A stretch of 64,000 bases of DNA from Panicum virgatum (lineage: Eukaryota; Streptophyta; Magnoliopsida; Poales; Poaceae): positions 12,017,714 to 12,081,713 of the forward strand of contig NC_053149.1 of NCBI RefSeq assembly GCF_016808335.1, read 5' to 3'. The notes beneath the pieces are model-generated. The model was not told the DNA's origin. It did no database searches and was given only the letters and a program-made list of their open reading frames with translations. Made by a program: the position numbers and the translations under genes. Every line of letters starts with the position of its first letter. Position 1 is the stretch's first letter. Below are positions 54,421 to 64,000 of the stretch, one piece after another.

Positions 54421-54745
54421 TAAAACTATCACATTGAACGAAAATCTTATATGCATGGAGTAATAAATCTAGACAAAATAAAAAATAAATTGCATAGTTT
54501 GCTTATAAATTGCGAGACGAATCTAATGAGCCTAATTAGGACGTGATTAGACACTAAATTGCTACAATAATACTACAGTAAACAAATTCTAATGATAGAT
54601 TAATTAGGTTCATTAGATTCGTCTCGTAGTTTACAGACAAAATCTGTAATTAGTTTTGTAATTAGTCTATATTTAATACTTCAAATATTAAAAATTCCCT
54701 TCTAAAAACATAAAAATATAAAATGCAAAATAAACTAAACACATG
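54421..54745. mobile_element. MITE-like AT-rich element with inverted core
   Basis: Inverted 26-bp segments at 54513-54538 and 54601-54626 share CGAGACGAATCTAATGA with one mismatch between arms. This phrase is typical of an abundant grass MITE group and is also present in the element at 9528. Outer ends are unclear, so the limits are approximate. Confidence 0.5.
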
Positions 54746-55026
54746 CCGGCTCCAGCCTTCCCTCACACCTGCCGGGAGGCTGTATGCCCTAGAGGTCTAG
54801 ACCCTAGTGTCGTATATATGCGCGGGAAGAGAGGAAATGGAGGTTTCATTCTTTGAACCATGCATGGAGACCTTTTGCGACAGAAGTGGAACCTAAATGA
54901 CAATAGGAACCTGCTTTTGGAACAGTTCGAAACTCTCCCAGATCCGAATGACGACTGCTAGCGCCGGAGCTTCCTTCCAGCACTAGGTAGTCTAAAAGAG
55001 CGAAAGGTGATTCGGAAATATTGAAA
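54746..55026. other. Short intergenic spacer
   Basis: Nothing recognisable is seen. Confidence 0.4.
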
Positions 55027-55043
55027 GTTTTTGCCAAATCTCT

Positions 55044-56803
55044 TTTTTTTTCAGAGAAAGAGATGCAGCTTATATTAAAACAAACATCAGCACAGTACAC
55101 CTCAATCTTACAGCAAAGACCCTGATTAAAACAGAAATTACATCCAAGTAAGGCTGGACGAAAAACTCGTGGCGCGGTAGCTCGCTCGACTCGGCTCGTT
55201 AGTGGCTCGGCTCGACTCGACTCGTTAGAAAATATTAACAAGCTAAGCCAAGTATTTAGCTCGGCTCATTAACGAGCCAGCTCACGAGCCAGCTCGAGCT
55301 GGCTCGCGAGCCCAAACGAGCTGTAGTTCTCCCTAGCTCTCTGTCTCGGTCTAGTTCTCTCTGCATCTCTCTCGGTCTGTCACCACCCTCATCTCCCTCC
55401 CGTGATGCCCCTGGACCCGTGTTCTCACACTCTCACCCCTGGCCACTGCACACCACCCGTAGCTCATCTCCCCACCCTCCCTTCCGGCTCTGCACAGGCG
55501 CATGGCGCTGCTCGCACCCCAGGGGCCCCAGATCCAAAACTCCACCCCTCCTGCACTCCCTGGCCGGCGGCCGGCAGGCACCCCAGCGCGCACGAAGCGC
55601 CATACCGCGGCCAGCGTCCCCGCCCCAATCCTCGTCGCCTCCAGCGCTTCAGGAGGGCAAGCGGCCGCCTTTGCCGAGCGCCGCGCGCCCCGCCCCCAAG
55701 CTCCGCACCGCAGCCGGCGGCCTAGCGCGCCGCTCCTGCACCCAAGCCCGTGTGCGGCTCCTGTCCTCAAGCTAACTCACGAGCTAAACGAACCGGCTCG
55801 AGCTGGTAAACGAGCCGAGCCGAGCCAAAGTTTTAGCTTGCTCTGGTATCAAGCTGAGCCGAGCTAGCTCGTTAGGATACCGAGTCAGCTCGAGCTGAGC
55901 CGAGCCGAGCCGAGCCGGCTTGATATCCAGCCTTACATCCAAGTCACTGTCTCTACTGTTTATCTTTTTCCTCACATCAAGAAAACGCTGCGTCTTCTTC
56001 AGAGCTCGCTCACCGGCATCCAGGAATGTCAAACCACCCATCTCGCCAAAACAAATCGAAGGCCGGACACCAAGCTTTGGTAAATCACAAGAAGTATTCG
56101 TTGAAAGGAAATCGGTCATCGGACCCAACTATTTGTCCCCACAACCACCAACATCCGCCATGGATGTGAGCCATCCAGATCCAGAAGCTCCAGACCACAG
56201 TACGAGCAAACACAAGAAGCAGAGGAGCAACATCCTCAACGAGGAAAACTCTGAACAAGAGGCCCAACCGCAAGCAGGCGGATGGCCCCACAGCACCCAC
56301 CCAGGACTCATCGAGCAGACCGAACTCTTACCCGATGCATCATTGAGGGACAAAATCCACCCTGCCTCGCAGTCGTCTCCGACCACCGACAGGAGGAACC
56401 AAAGCCGTAGAGGAGGAAGAATCACCTCTTCAAGTCGCCGACCAGCCGAATCGATGACCTCAGTCCTCTGGCAAACCATAGCCTCGCCATACGGACCCGA
56501 CGACGAGGAAGACCCATGCCGGCGAGGGATCCCTAACACGGCATCCGCTCCCGGAAACAAAAGCTCCATCGCCGAGCCCGACGACGAGCACAACCAAAGC
56601 CTAGATCTATAAAAACCTAGCATATATACAACCGGCCGTCGATTCACCGGTTCACCATCCTCTCCAGTGCCGGCCTGGCCGCCAGAGAGGAGGGGAACCG
56701 GCGAATCTGGCGCCGGAATCCAACCTCACCCTTGAGTCGCCCTTTTCGCCCTGTCTCTACTGTAGCAGGGGAAAGGAGCTTTCGTTTCAAACATAAGTCT
56801 GAT
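55044..56803 (-). mobile_element. LINE-mobilised retroposon
   Basis: It is flanked by the 17-bp duplication GTTTTTGCCAAATCTCT (55027-55043 and 56804-56820), with a T run (A tail on the - strand) at the left edge. Removing the nested hAT-like element leaves about 970 bp. No RT, endonuclease or zinc domain is visible. A 172-codon - strand frame (56647-56129) has a weakly LINE ORF1-like character but no firm match. It is therefore either a 3'/5' remnant of a LINE or a non-autonomous retroposon moved by LINE enzymes. Confidence 0.8.
55149..55935. mobile_element. Nested hAT-like element, 8-bp TSD CATCCAAG
   Basis: The 787-bp unit starts TAAGGCTGGACG and ends TATCCAGCCTTA, giving a 10-bp inverted end TAAGGCTGGA, and is flanked by CATCCAAG at 55141-55148 and 55936-55943. 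Eight bp is the hAT duplication size. Both subterminal zones are packed with GGCTCG / CGAGCC / GAGCTCG repeats in both orientations. The core (55330-55770) is GC-rich without a domain. It sits inside the LINE-mobilised retroposon, so it is the younger insertion. Confidence 0.88.
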
Positions 56804-56820
56804 GTTTTTGCCAAATCTCT

Positions 56821-57446
56821 AACCATGCTATGTATCTGAATGATTCAACCATCGTATTCTGGGAACTGACTAAACTGAACCTTTAATTTTTTCTACGATC
56901 GACCAAAACTGGATTTTATTTATCTTTAACATATTTTTAAATTTAATTTTAAAAAATAACCTACCCAAACAAATATTTGTAGATCTAATCCTTTTGGTTG
57001 CGCTAGTCCGAGTGGCGCGACAAAAACATGTTGTCGCGCCACATGAATTAGTGTGGCAAGCATGACAGTACAGTCTTGTTACGCCGCCCCGTCGGCGTGA
57101 CAAAGTCTATCCATACAAAAATCATCCCTTTTTCATACAAACTCGGATGAATATAATTTTAATATGAAAATTGTAGCCTCTCAACGAGATCTACAACTTT
57201 GTAGTTTTGAATTTTTTCATTTAAAATCACTAATAGATGCTTAAATAATCTATTAAAATTTTAACAGCATATTAAGCACTTGTACCTCTATCGGATCGTC
57301 TCCAATTTGACATATTTATCATTGTTCCACCAATTAAGTTCCATATAACATTCGATATATGAAATCAAACTATACGAGGCTATGGTTGCCCACCGATGTT
57401 AGCCACGCCACATATGCAGCTACCACAAAAAGTTGGCTGGTGTTTG
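56821..57446. other. AT-rich intergenic with palindrome
   Basis: No gene is present. A perfect inverted repeat with 12-bp arms, GTGGCGCGACAA at 57012-57023 and its complement at 57031-57042, surrounds the 7-base loop AAACATG. Related GGCGTGACAAA text occurs at 57094. This looks like part of an unclassified DNA element. Confidence 0.5.
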
Positions 57447-57978
57447 CACTGCTAGAAAAAAGTGCATTCGTCCACATTCAATTAATACCGGTTGCTTTTG
57501 AGTCGATACTAATGTCAATTTAGTACCGATTATATAGCACAGTGCCCCCTAGGACCATTTAGTATGGTTTGTAACACCACCCGGTACTAAATGATGGCAT
57601 TTAGTATCGGGTGGTGTTAAATTTTGATAATAAATGGTCCCCCGAGATACCCGGAGGCCCTCAGACATTTAGTACTGGATCATAATACCACCCGGTACTA
57701 AATGGTGGCATTTTAGTACCGGGTGTGTTATGACCCTGTACTAAATGGTTCTCTCGGGGTTACTTCAGAAGGATAGTATATCCTATCTAGTCATAAGTGA
57801 TGCGCAGGTGGGATGATAGGAGAGATACGCATGAGGCTAAAGGTCACGAGTTCGAACCCCGCAGACAGCATGGGGGCTCCGTGGTTCGATTTTTTTTCTG
57901 GCCACGTGCCCAACTGGTACTAAATGAGGCACAAGCTTCTCTAGTTCATGTTCTTGCCACGATTATGGCGGCCATTTT
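57447..57978. mobile_element. CACTA-like end with CCGGTACTAAATG repeats
   Basis: The left terminus CACTGCTAGAAAAAAGTGC resembles CACTA/CACTG ends. The next 450 bases hold many direct and inverted copies of a CCGGTACTAAATGG-type subterminal motif (near 57580, 57602, 57700 and 57715). A tRNA-like B box, GAGTTCGAACCCC, lies at about 57849-57861. The opposite end is not identified; a LINE interrupts it at 57979. Confidence 0.65.
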
Positions 57979-59213
57979 TTTTTGAAGTCAGGAAACAGAT
58001 TTGCACTCAAGCAGTCTCTCTGGGGAGCTCCCCAGTGACTAGATTAGTTACAAATTCAGGGACTTGGTCCATGAACACCATGGAACCAGAGCGAACAACA
58101 CTCGCCCCATGAGCAGCTAGGCTATCAGCCACTTTGTTGCATGATCGCAGGCATGTCCGGACCATACAATGAACAAAATTATGAGCAATGAAATCTCTGA
58201 TTTGCCGAAAAAGAGGACCCTCCAAGCTTCTGTCCAGTTCATCAGAGGTCAGCACTTTATGGAGATTTGACGCATCAGTTTCAAGAATGATTCTTGTCAT
58301 CCCAAGATGTGCTATTCTTTTGAGACTATATAGAGCAGCAAGAGCTTCAGCATGCGTTGGATTCGAAATATGCTCCAGATGGCCACACCCTCCTTCCAGG
58401 AAAACTCCATTTATTATCCCTTGCAACAAAACCCCAGCCCCCTGATCTTGTACTGGCCCTAAAAGATGCATCTATATTTATCTTATAAACCTCAGGTGGT
58501 GGGGGTTCCCATTTCACTTTCTTCTTTCTACCTTTTTCCACTTTTTTCTTTTTTAGTTTCTCAAACTCTGTCACATAAAAGGTAACAAGAGAAATAATTT
58601 CCTGGGTTGGCAGTTGTTTCTCTCCCGCATTAACTTTGTTTCTGGCCGACCACCATCTCCATAAGAGGACCCACACTTTTAGTTGATTGTCTTCATCCAT
58701 TCTCCAAATTTCCTTGATTGTCTCTTTTGCTGATTTGCATTCTGCCAAAATGGTTCTAGCTGATTCTAAGTTTAGCATACGCCACACCTCCTTAACTCCC
58801 TGGCATTTGAAAAAGAGATGCCCACAATCCTCATCCAATCTGCAGCACATTGGGCAAATCGTTTCACCTTTCATTCCTCTTCTGGCAATATTCCTCCGAA
58901 CCGGCAAACTGTTATGTGCCACCCGCCAGATAAACATCTTCACTTTATTTGGGAGGGGCAACCTCCAAATTTTCTTCCAATCAAAGCTCCTTTGAGACAG
59001 ATCACTATCATTTGACCCTGAGGCATCTCTCGCCTTCTCGTGCTCTCTCCTGCTGACAGCCAGTTTATACGCTGATTTTACAGTAAACACTCCTTTTGGA
59101 TTGAAATGCCAAGCAGGCCAGTTCTCACTATTCTCGTCTGTAACCATTGATAAATAATTTCAGTATTCCTCTCCCAAAAGGTATCTTTAACTAGCAGTTC
59201 ATCCCACATACCA
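57979..59213 (-). mobile_element. 5'-truncated LINE
   Basis: 1235 bp on the - strand, flanked by the 17-bp duplication ATTATGGCGGCCATTTT (57962-57978 and 59214-59230), with a T run at its left edge. It carries only the 3' end of ORF2. Its protein text resembles that of the LINE at 41179 (same zinc and RNase H layout), so both belong to one family. Confidence 0.92.
58007..59147 (-). pseudogene. LINE ORF2 C-terminus (zinc domain, RNase H)
   Basis: Frame 59147-58347 starts within the RT tail (WHFNPKGVFTVKSAYKLA), then the zinc domain (FDWKKIWRLPLPNKVKMFIWR, CPMCCRLDEDCGHLFFKC) and the start of RNase H (INIDASFRASTRSGGWGFVARD). A frameshift near 58440 leads to frame 58471-58007 with CLRSCNKVADSLAAHGA and the closing VPEFVTNLV. 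The N-terminal ORF2 is absent through 5' truncation. Confidence 0.88.
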
Positions 59214-59242
59214 ATTATGGCGGCCATTTTATTCACCTCTGA

Positions 59243-60654
59243 GGCTGTCCGCACCGGCGTACTAGACAGCTCCCTCCAGTACGCCGGTAGCGCAAAATCG
59301 TCTGCACAGAGGGACGCTACAGTACGCCGGTAGCGCAAAATCGTCTGCACCGCGGGACGCTAAAGCTCACGGTAAAATCCAGGAGCTCCCTGTTTACTCC
59401 ATTTCTAGCGAGATAGAGGGGACACGCTATCTCCTGAGCTGGTCCACCACGCGCTTGCTGCAGTTCGTTGCCCACGTCCGTGGCGCTGGCGAGGAAGAAC
59501 AACGACCGCCGTGGACCCGCGCCAGGGAGGGGGAGGAGGGTGGATTGAGATCCGCTGCAGTTGGGGTGGCTGACTTTGAGCCGCTGCATGTGGGGCCCAC
59601 TAGCGCTGGGGGGTACGCCAGATGCCCAGATCCGCACGCCGGCCGCCGCACGCGAGGGAGGCGAAGGGGCGGCGGACCGGCGGCGCTTGGGTCCGGCGAG
59701 GCCGGCGCCGCGAGGGAGGAGGGGAGGGGATGCGCCGCCATGGCCGCCGGGCCATGCGTGCGCGGGCCTTCAGGAGGTGCGGCACCGGCGCGGTAGCCGG
59801 CCGAGGAGGGAGGTGGCACCGCCGCCGCAGCTCGTCGACCTCGCTGCCGCAGCTCATCGCCCTCGCTGCCGCAGCTCCTAGGCCCGACCGCACCGCCGCC
59901 GCTCCTCCACCGCGGAATGGCCTCTGCCTCCGCCGCGCGCGCCACGAGCGCCGCGCACTCCGCCGGGCCGCGTGCTCTGGCGCGCCGTCGCGGCCTCCGC
60001 CTGCCGCCCGCCGCGCCCCCCGCGGCCAACGCGACGCCGCGAGCTGCTCCGGCCCGGGGAGACGCGAAGCAAGGGTGCAGCGCCGGGGACCGTCTGGATT
60101 TCGGACCAAGGGGATGGTGGTGGAGGGAGACAAGGGGATGGCGGCGCCGGATCCGTCGAGGCCGCCCTCGCGCGCGTCGCCATCCTCGCCGTCCGCGCGC
60201 GCCCCGCCGAGCTCGCCGTACGCGCAACCCGCGCCCCTCCGCCGCCGGCCTCGCGGTCGGGCAGGCACCACGCCGCCGCGGCCGGCGCGAGCAGAGGTGC
60301 AGGGGCCGCGGCCGCTGTGTCGACGGAGAGGAAGGGAGGGAGGAGGGACTCCAGTGCGCAAGCGGAGTGGGGTCTGTGGCGCCGGCGAGGCGAGGCGAGG
60401 AGAGGAGGGGCGCGCCGCCGTTGAAGGAAAAGCAATGGCGTGCTCGTGGAGAGAGAAGAATGGGAGGGGAGGGCGACGGGTGGGTGGCGTGGTGAGATAA
60501 AAAAATAAACAGTGTATGACATATGGACCCGAGTGGTGGTAGTCGGTATAGAGGATGAATATAGAGTATGAATGAGTGCGGAAAGAATATTGCTGACTAG
60601 GACAGAATATTCTTTTTAGAGGAAGGATTTAGAGGAACACCCGTGTGGATAGCC
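59243..60654. mobile_element. GC-rich non-autonomous DNA element
   Basis: Inverted ends are GGCTGTCCGCACCGG at 59243 and GGCTATCCACACGGG inward from 60654. TGA flanks both sides (59240-59242 and 60655-60657), consistent with a 3-bp target duplication. A 42-base unit (AGTACGCCGGTAGCGCAAAA) is tandemly duplicated at 59278-59319 and 59321-59362. The GC-rich core yields long low-complexity Arg/Ala/Pro frames on all sides but no domain. The same type of end appears at 62451. Confidence 0.6.
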
Positions 60655-61860
60655 TGACAGCGCCACAGCTAACGCAGCAGATATTGACGGGCAACCAAAC
60701 AGTCTCTATATAATTGTTGAATATGGAAACATAACATAACCCTCTAGATATTAATTTAATAACTATTAGCCTCTCAACCTGCATGTGCCTATATACAGAT
60801 CTAATTGCGTCATCGTCCATGACACGGAGCTACAATATTGACAGTCGTAACTGACAAAACTAGTGACAGTCGTAACTGACAAAACTGACGAGAATCTTTC
60901 GCACGATCTTTGCCATGGAGAGAACGGAAGGCACAGGGCGACCTGGATCCATCCATGATCCACCCAGCCGTAGGCAGGCGTTGCCGTCGGCATCGCTGCT
61001 CCATCATCCTATCGTATAGGCGCCTCGTGCCGTCCTGGATCAGCAATTCAGCAGGGACACGGGTGTCCTTTGCGTCGACCGGCTTTCTTTAATTTCTTCA
61101 GCAAACACTCGATCTGCCATGCAAAGCCTGCCCCTGGACTAAGAAAGCGGCTAAGATTCGATCACTGATCACTATACATGTTGAATGGACTACACCTGCT
61201 AATTATAACTCTCTTAGCTTTCGTCATCACTTTGCGTAAAAAATTACAACCGGAGTTAACTAGCTTTTTCAAACCACCTATTTAATCTGATCTAACTCCT
61301 CTTGCCTAACCAATATAGGACTAAAGTTGCTCTTTCTGACACTTTAGACACATGTACACCAGATCTGATCCTACACGCATGCATGTCGGTCGGTTACCCG
61401 GTTTGTTGCTTTGCGCGGCAAATCTAGGTGGGGCCTAGCGATCGCCATTGCTCTACTCACGACGGTACCTTTTGCCTATCGTTTTTATTTTTAGCATCGG
61501 TGTGATCTTCGACTGATCTCGAGATCCGTGCGGTGTCTAGAAATTAAAACCACCGGTGAGAAACATCTTAAGTCCGGCAAACTGTAGGTAGCATAAATAT
61601 CATCCTGTACAACCTGTTACTGTAATTTACACAGAATTCATAAAAAAAAAGCCTCAGAAGCCATTGCAATTTTTCCAGTAACATTTTTTTAAAGGAATGA
61701 CGGCACTGTAGTCAGTCAGGTGGTACACTCTAGCTAATGGCTGGCTATGCATTCAGGACCTGATAGTGTACGTAATTGCTCAAAGCCTAGTACACGACAA
61801 TTTTAAACTAGAAGGCAGATACTATTAAAAAAATAATTTATTGTGACTTTTTAAACACTT
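60655..61860. other. Intergenic; short tandem repeat
   Basis: No gene is supported. A 23-base unit TGACAGTCGTAACTGACAAA.. is duplicated at 60839-60861 and 60864-60886. The rest is unclassified, with AT-rich and TAGC-rich patches. Confidence 0.45.
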
Positions 61861-62118
61861 CCGCGGCGGGCAGGAATTTCAACTGCCTCAATTAATGATA
61901 TTAACCGAGACGGTCACTTTTTATTAATCGAGATGGTCATTTTTTTATTAACTGTGACGGTTACAAACCACTCCCTCGCAAAATCATTAACCGAGGCGGG
62001 CATTATAACACAACCGCCTCGATAAATCAGGCCCAGACGCCCAACCCACACTAGCCCACCCCAGCCCGCTAGCACCTCCAGCATATAAAAACAGGATCAA
62101 ACCCTAAATCACAACTCC
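61861..62118. mobile_element. Transposon fragment with CCGAGGCGG subterminal motifs
   Basis: The stretch contains repeated AACCGAGACGG / AACCGAGGCGGGC / ACCGCCTCGAT motifs in both orientations (61905-62020), the pattern of subterminal repeats in CACTA-type elements. No terminus is seen, and the LTR fragment at 62119 cuts it. Confidence 0.4.
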
Positions 62119-62450
62119 TATGTCGGTGTTTTATCGTCACATCTACCTAAGGATACCTTTATGTAGATGGATGATCGTGGGCAGTCGGCGAGATCGAGAA
62201 CACGATGGTGCAAGCAACACAAAGATTTAGACAGGTTCAGGTCGCGAGTTGCGTAATACCATATGTCCTGTTGGGTGGTTTGTATTGCCTTGGATGTAGA
62301 TATGTTGGAGAGGTCCCTGCCCGCCCTTATATAGACCGGGGAGTAGGGTTACATGGAAACCCTAGATCAATACAAGCCTAGGAACTTATCCGAGTACTAC
62401 TCGGGTGCTTCCTATCCATTCCGACTAGTTCTAAGTCTATATGATGGTTA
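62119..62450. repeat. LTR-like fragment (TGTCGGTG start)
   Basis: Starts TGTCGGTGTTTTATCGTCAC, an LTR-like opening. It contains a TATATAG TATA-like motif near 62332 and CGAGTACTACTCG near 62391. The end and a second copy are not visible. Confidence 0.4.
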
Positions 62451-63335
62451 GACTGTCCGCAGTGGGAACGGTAAAAGAAACGCTACGGTGTCTTTCAGTA
62501 CCGCTTTAGCGGAAAAAAGACTGCAGCGGGTACTAGACGCCCGTACGCTATCGTTGCGGAGGAGCTGCCGTCCGCTACTCCCAGGGGAGAGCGAGGCATC
62601 CGCTACCGCATCCCGAGGCCGGCGGCCCCCAACCACCAGGCCCTCCCGCCCAAGCTCGGAACCGGACAGGAGCGGCGCCTGGACGGCCACCGGCGAGGAG
62701 GAAGGAGGAGGGAGAGGCCCACGCGGCGCGGCGAGGCGAGCTGGAGGCCGTGCGTGGCCAGAGGAGGGCGCGCCGGCGAGGTAGGTGGACGGAGGAGGAG
62801 GAGGGAGGCCATGGACCCGCCGGAGCTCGTGCGTGCTGCCGCACTGGCCAGATCCACGCCGGAGAGGGAGGGCGTGGGGCGAGCATCGGCCCGGCAGCAT
62901 CCGGAGGCTGGAGGCGGCACGCATCCCCGTGGCGACCAGAGTCTAGAGCCTGCGCGCGGCCCAGCAGCGTCCGAAGGCCAGAGGCTGCGCGCGTCCCCAT
63001 GGCGACTGGAGGCCGTAGGCGGCGCGCGGCCCAGCAGCAGCAGGATCCCGGAGGCGGTGCGTGTCTCGACGCATGCGAAGGAGCGGCCAGAGGGAGCAGG
63101 GGCCGCGCCCAAGTGCACCACTCCGCCCGCCCGCCGCGGATCTTGGCCACGGCCGGCCGGTCCCGCTGCCCCACCAAGGATCTCCATCGCGTGTGGCCGG
63201 CGGGCTCGAGGGGCGGCGCTGGAGTGGTGGTCCGGCCGAGGACGAAGGAGCGTGGGGGGAAGAGGGAGGAGGAGGGGCGGCCGCCAGAGGAGATGGCCGG
63301 GCTTGTCTTTTAAAAAAAAGAGATGGCCGGGCTCG
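62451..63335. mobile_element. GC-rich element with three 70-bp tandem repeats
   Basis: The left end GACTGTCCGCAGTGGG resembles the terminal repeat of the element at 59243. Inside is a 70-bp unit starting GGCCCRGCAGC at 62888, 62958 and 63028 (exact 70-base spacing). Long Pro/Ala/Arg frames on both strands are compositional. No right terminus matching the left end was found. Confidence 0.5.
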
Positions 63336-64000
63336 CTGAAAGCATCTAGGCCCCTAATTCGAGTTTTGGTAATTAATGACAACAGTTTGTGGATTAACGA
63401 TTTCAGTTGAGACAATGAGTATAGGTTGATCCACGGATGAAAGAGATTTGGTTGTGAAGGTATGGAGTTTTGGAGATGATGAGCAAAGCTCGGGCTCAAG
63501 GCAAAGGTATAAAATAGGGCTTTTGTATTTTACCGGTCACAAGGCGTTTAGTGGATGAAAAGTGACCGGATTTGTTGGATAGATAGCCGTACTATCAAGA
63601 GGGGTTGTGTACTCATGCTTGACGGGTCTTTAGTGCCATTTTGCTCAAAATGTCTGGTTGCATGCATGAGGGCTAACGGCGTTTTGAAAAGATTTGAAAA
63701 AGACTAAGTTTGAAAGCTGACTGAGTAACGGCGGACAGTCCGCATCAGTGGGGCGGACAGTCCGCGACCGTTCCAGAGAGCTTGCAGAGTCTCTGGTGGG
63801 CTCGCGGACGGTCCGGCCCAGGTGGGCGGACGGTCCGCCACTATTTTTCAAATGTGTACCAGAAAGGGTGTCTGTCTGGTGTGAGCTTCAAAGTTGAACG
63901 GCGGACAATCCGCCCATGGGGCGCGGACGGTCCGCCGGCTAATCTCAGGTTTGTACCAGAGAGGATGTTTCTCTGGTTTGGGCTCAAAAGTTAAACTGCG
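63336..64000 (+). repeat. LTR start, runs off window
   Basis: The LTR-like unit opens TGAAAGCATCTAGGCCCC, a known style of grass retrotransposon LTR. Palindromic GCGGACGGTCCGC-type motifs recur at about 63732, 63752, 63804, 63826, 63902 and 63926. The right end lies beyond the window, so no pol could be checked. Confidence 0.55.

Noticed and set aside
55920..56612. 230-codon + strand frame
   Set aside because: Antisense to the retroposon and spans the edge of the nested element; no domain.
59427..60522. Long frames in the GC-rich element
   Set aside because: Arg/Ala/Pro composition in four or more phases without domains; no gene support.
62575..63499. 200-300-codon frames at right end
   Set aside because: Compositional; the 70-bp tandem repeat rotates frame, inconsistent with a protein repeat.
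1..64000. CRISPR arrays, operons, bacterial defence systems
   Set aside because: Introns, LTR elements, LINEs and MITEs show a plant nuclear genome; no spacer-repeat array is present.

Overview
The window is nuclear DNA of a grass (Poaceae), probably panicoid; the panicoid placement is an inference from repeat style only. It holds two ordinary plant genes inside dense, nested transposon DNA. Every transposon class listed here shows its own hallmarks (terminal repeats, target-site duplications or TSDs, domain motifs), so the layout can be read directly from the sequence.

The main gene is on the + strand at 21622-40912. It is a 30-exon gene for the catalytic subunit of DNA polymerase delta (POLD1/POL3 family, B-family polymerase plus 3'-5' exonuclease, about 1104 residues if intact). 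All exon phases agree and the exonuclease and polymerase motifs are present. Two E2F-like sites lie just before the ATG. A 5'-truncated LINE has landed inside exon 16 with a 19-bp TSD and brings an in-frame stop, so this copy cannot encode a full enzyme unless exon 16 is skipped. Intron 19 holds a Copia element in antisense with TSD GTAAG, which is a copy of the splice donor. Intron 21 holds a younger, internally deleted Copia element with apparently identical LTRs. Intron 12 holds a Stowaway MITE.

The second gene, 50093-52746 on the + strand, is a two-exon BAHD acyltransferase (HCLCD active site, DFGAG variant of the DFGWG motif).

Left flank (1-21.6 kb): a decayed Tekay/Del-like chromovirus on the - strand (LTR plus gag-pol at 190-5446) with an extra coiled-coil ORF upstream of gag; a CACTA end; hAT-like MITEs; a 1670-bp MULE with 9-bp TSDs; a 2355-bp solo LTR with CCGGC TSDs that carries a 52-bp-arm hairpin; a foldback MULE-type MITE; and a second possible solo LTR. 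Between and right of the genes: a near full-length L1-type LINE (41179-47149, - strand), a MULE-like element with nested foldback, a foldback MITE, a LINE-mobilised retroposon with a nested hAT-like element, a CACTA end, another truncated LINE, two GC-rich DNA elements with tandem repeats, and LTR pieces running off the right edge.

I see no bacterial features, CRISPR arrays, rRNA or complete tRNA genes. The most notable biology is the TE burden on an essential replication gene, one Copia insertion that regenerated the splice donor it hit, and a Copia copy that looks already defective when it transposed.
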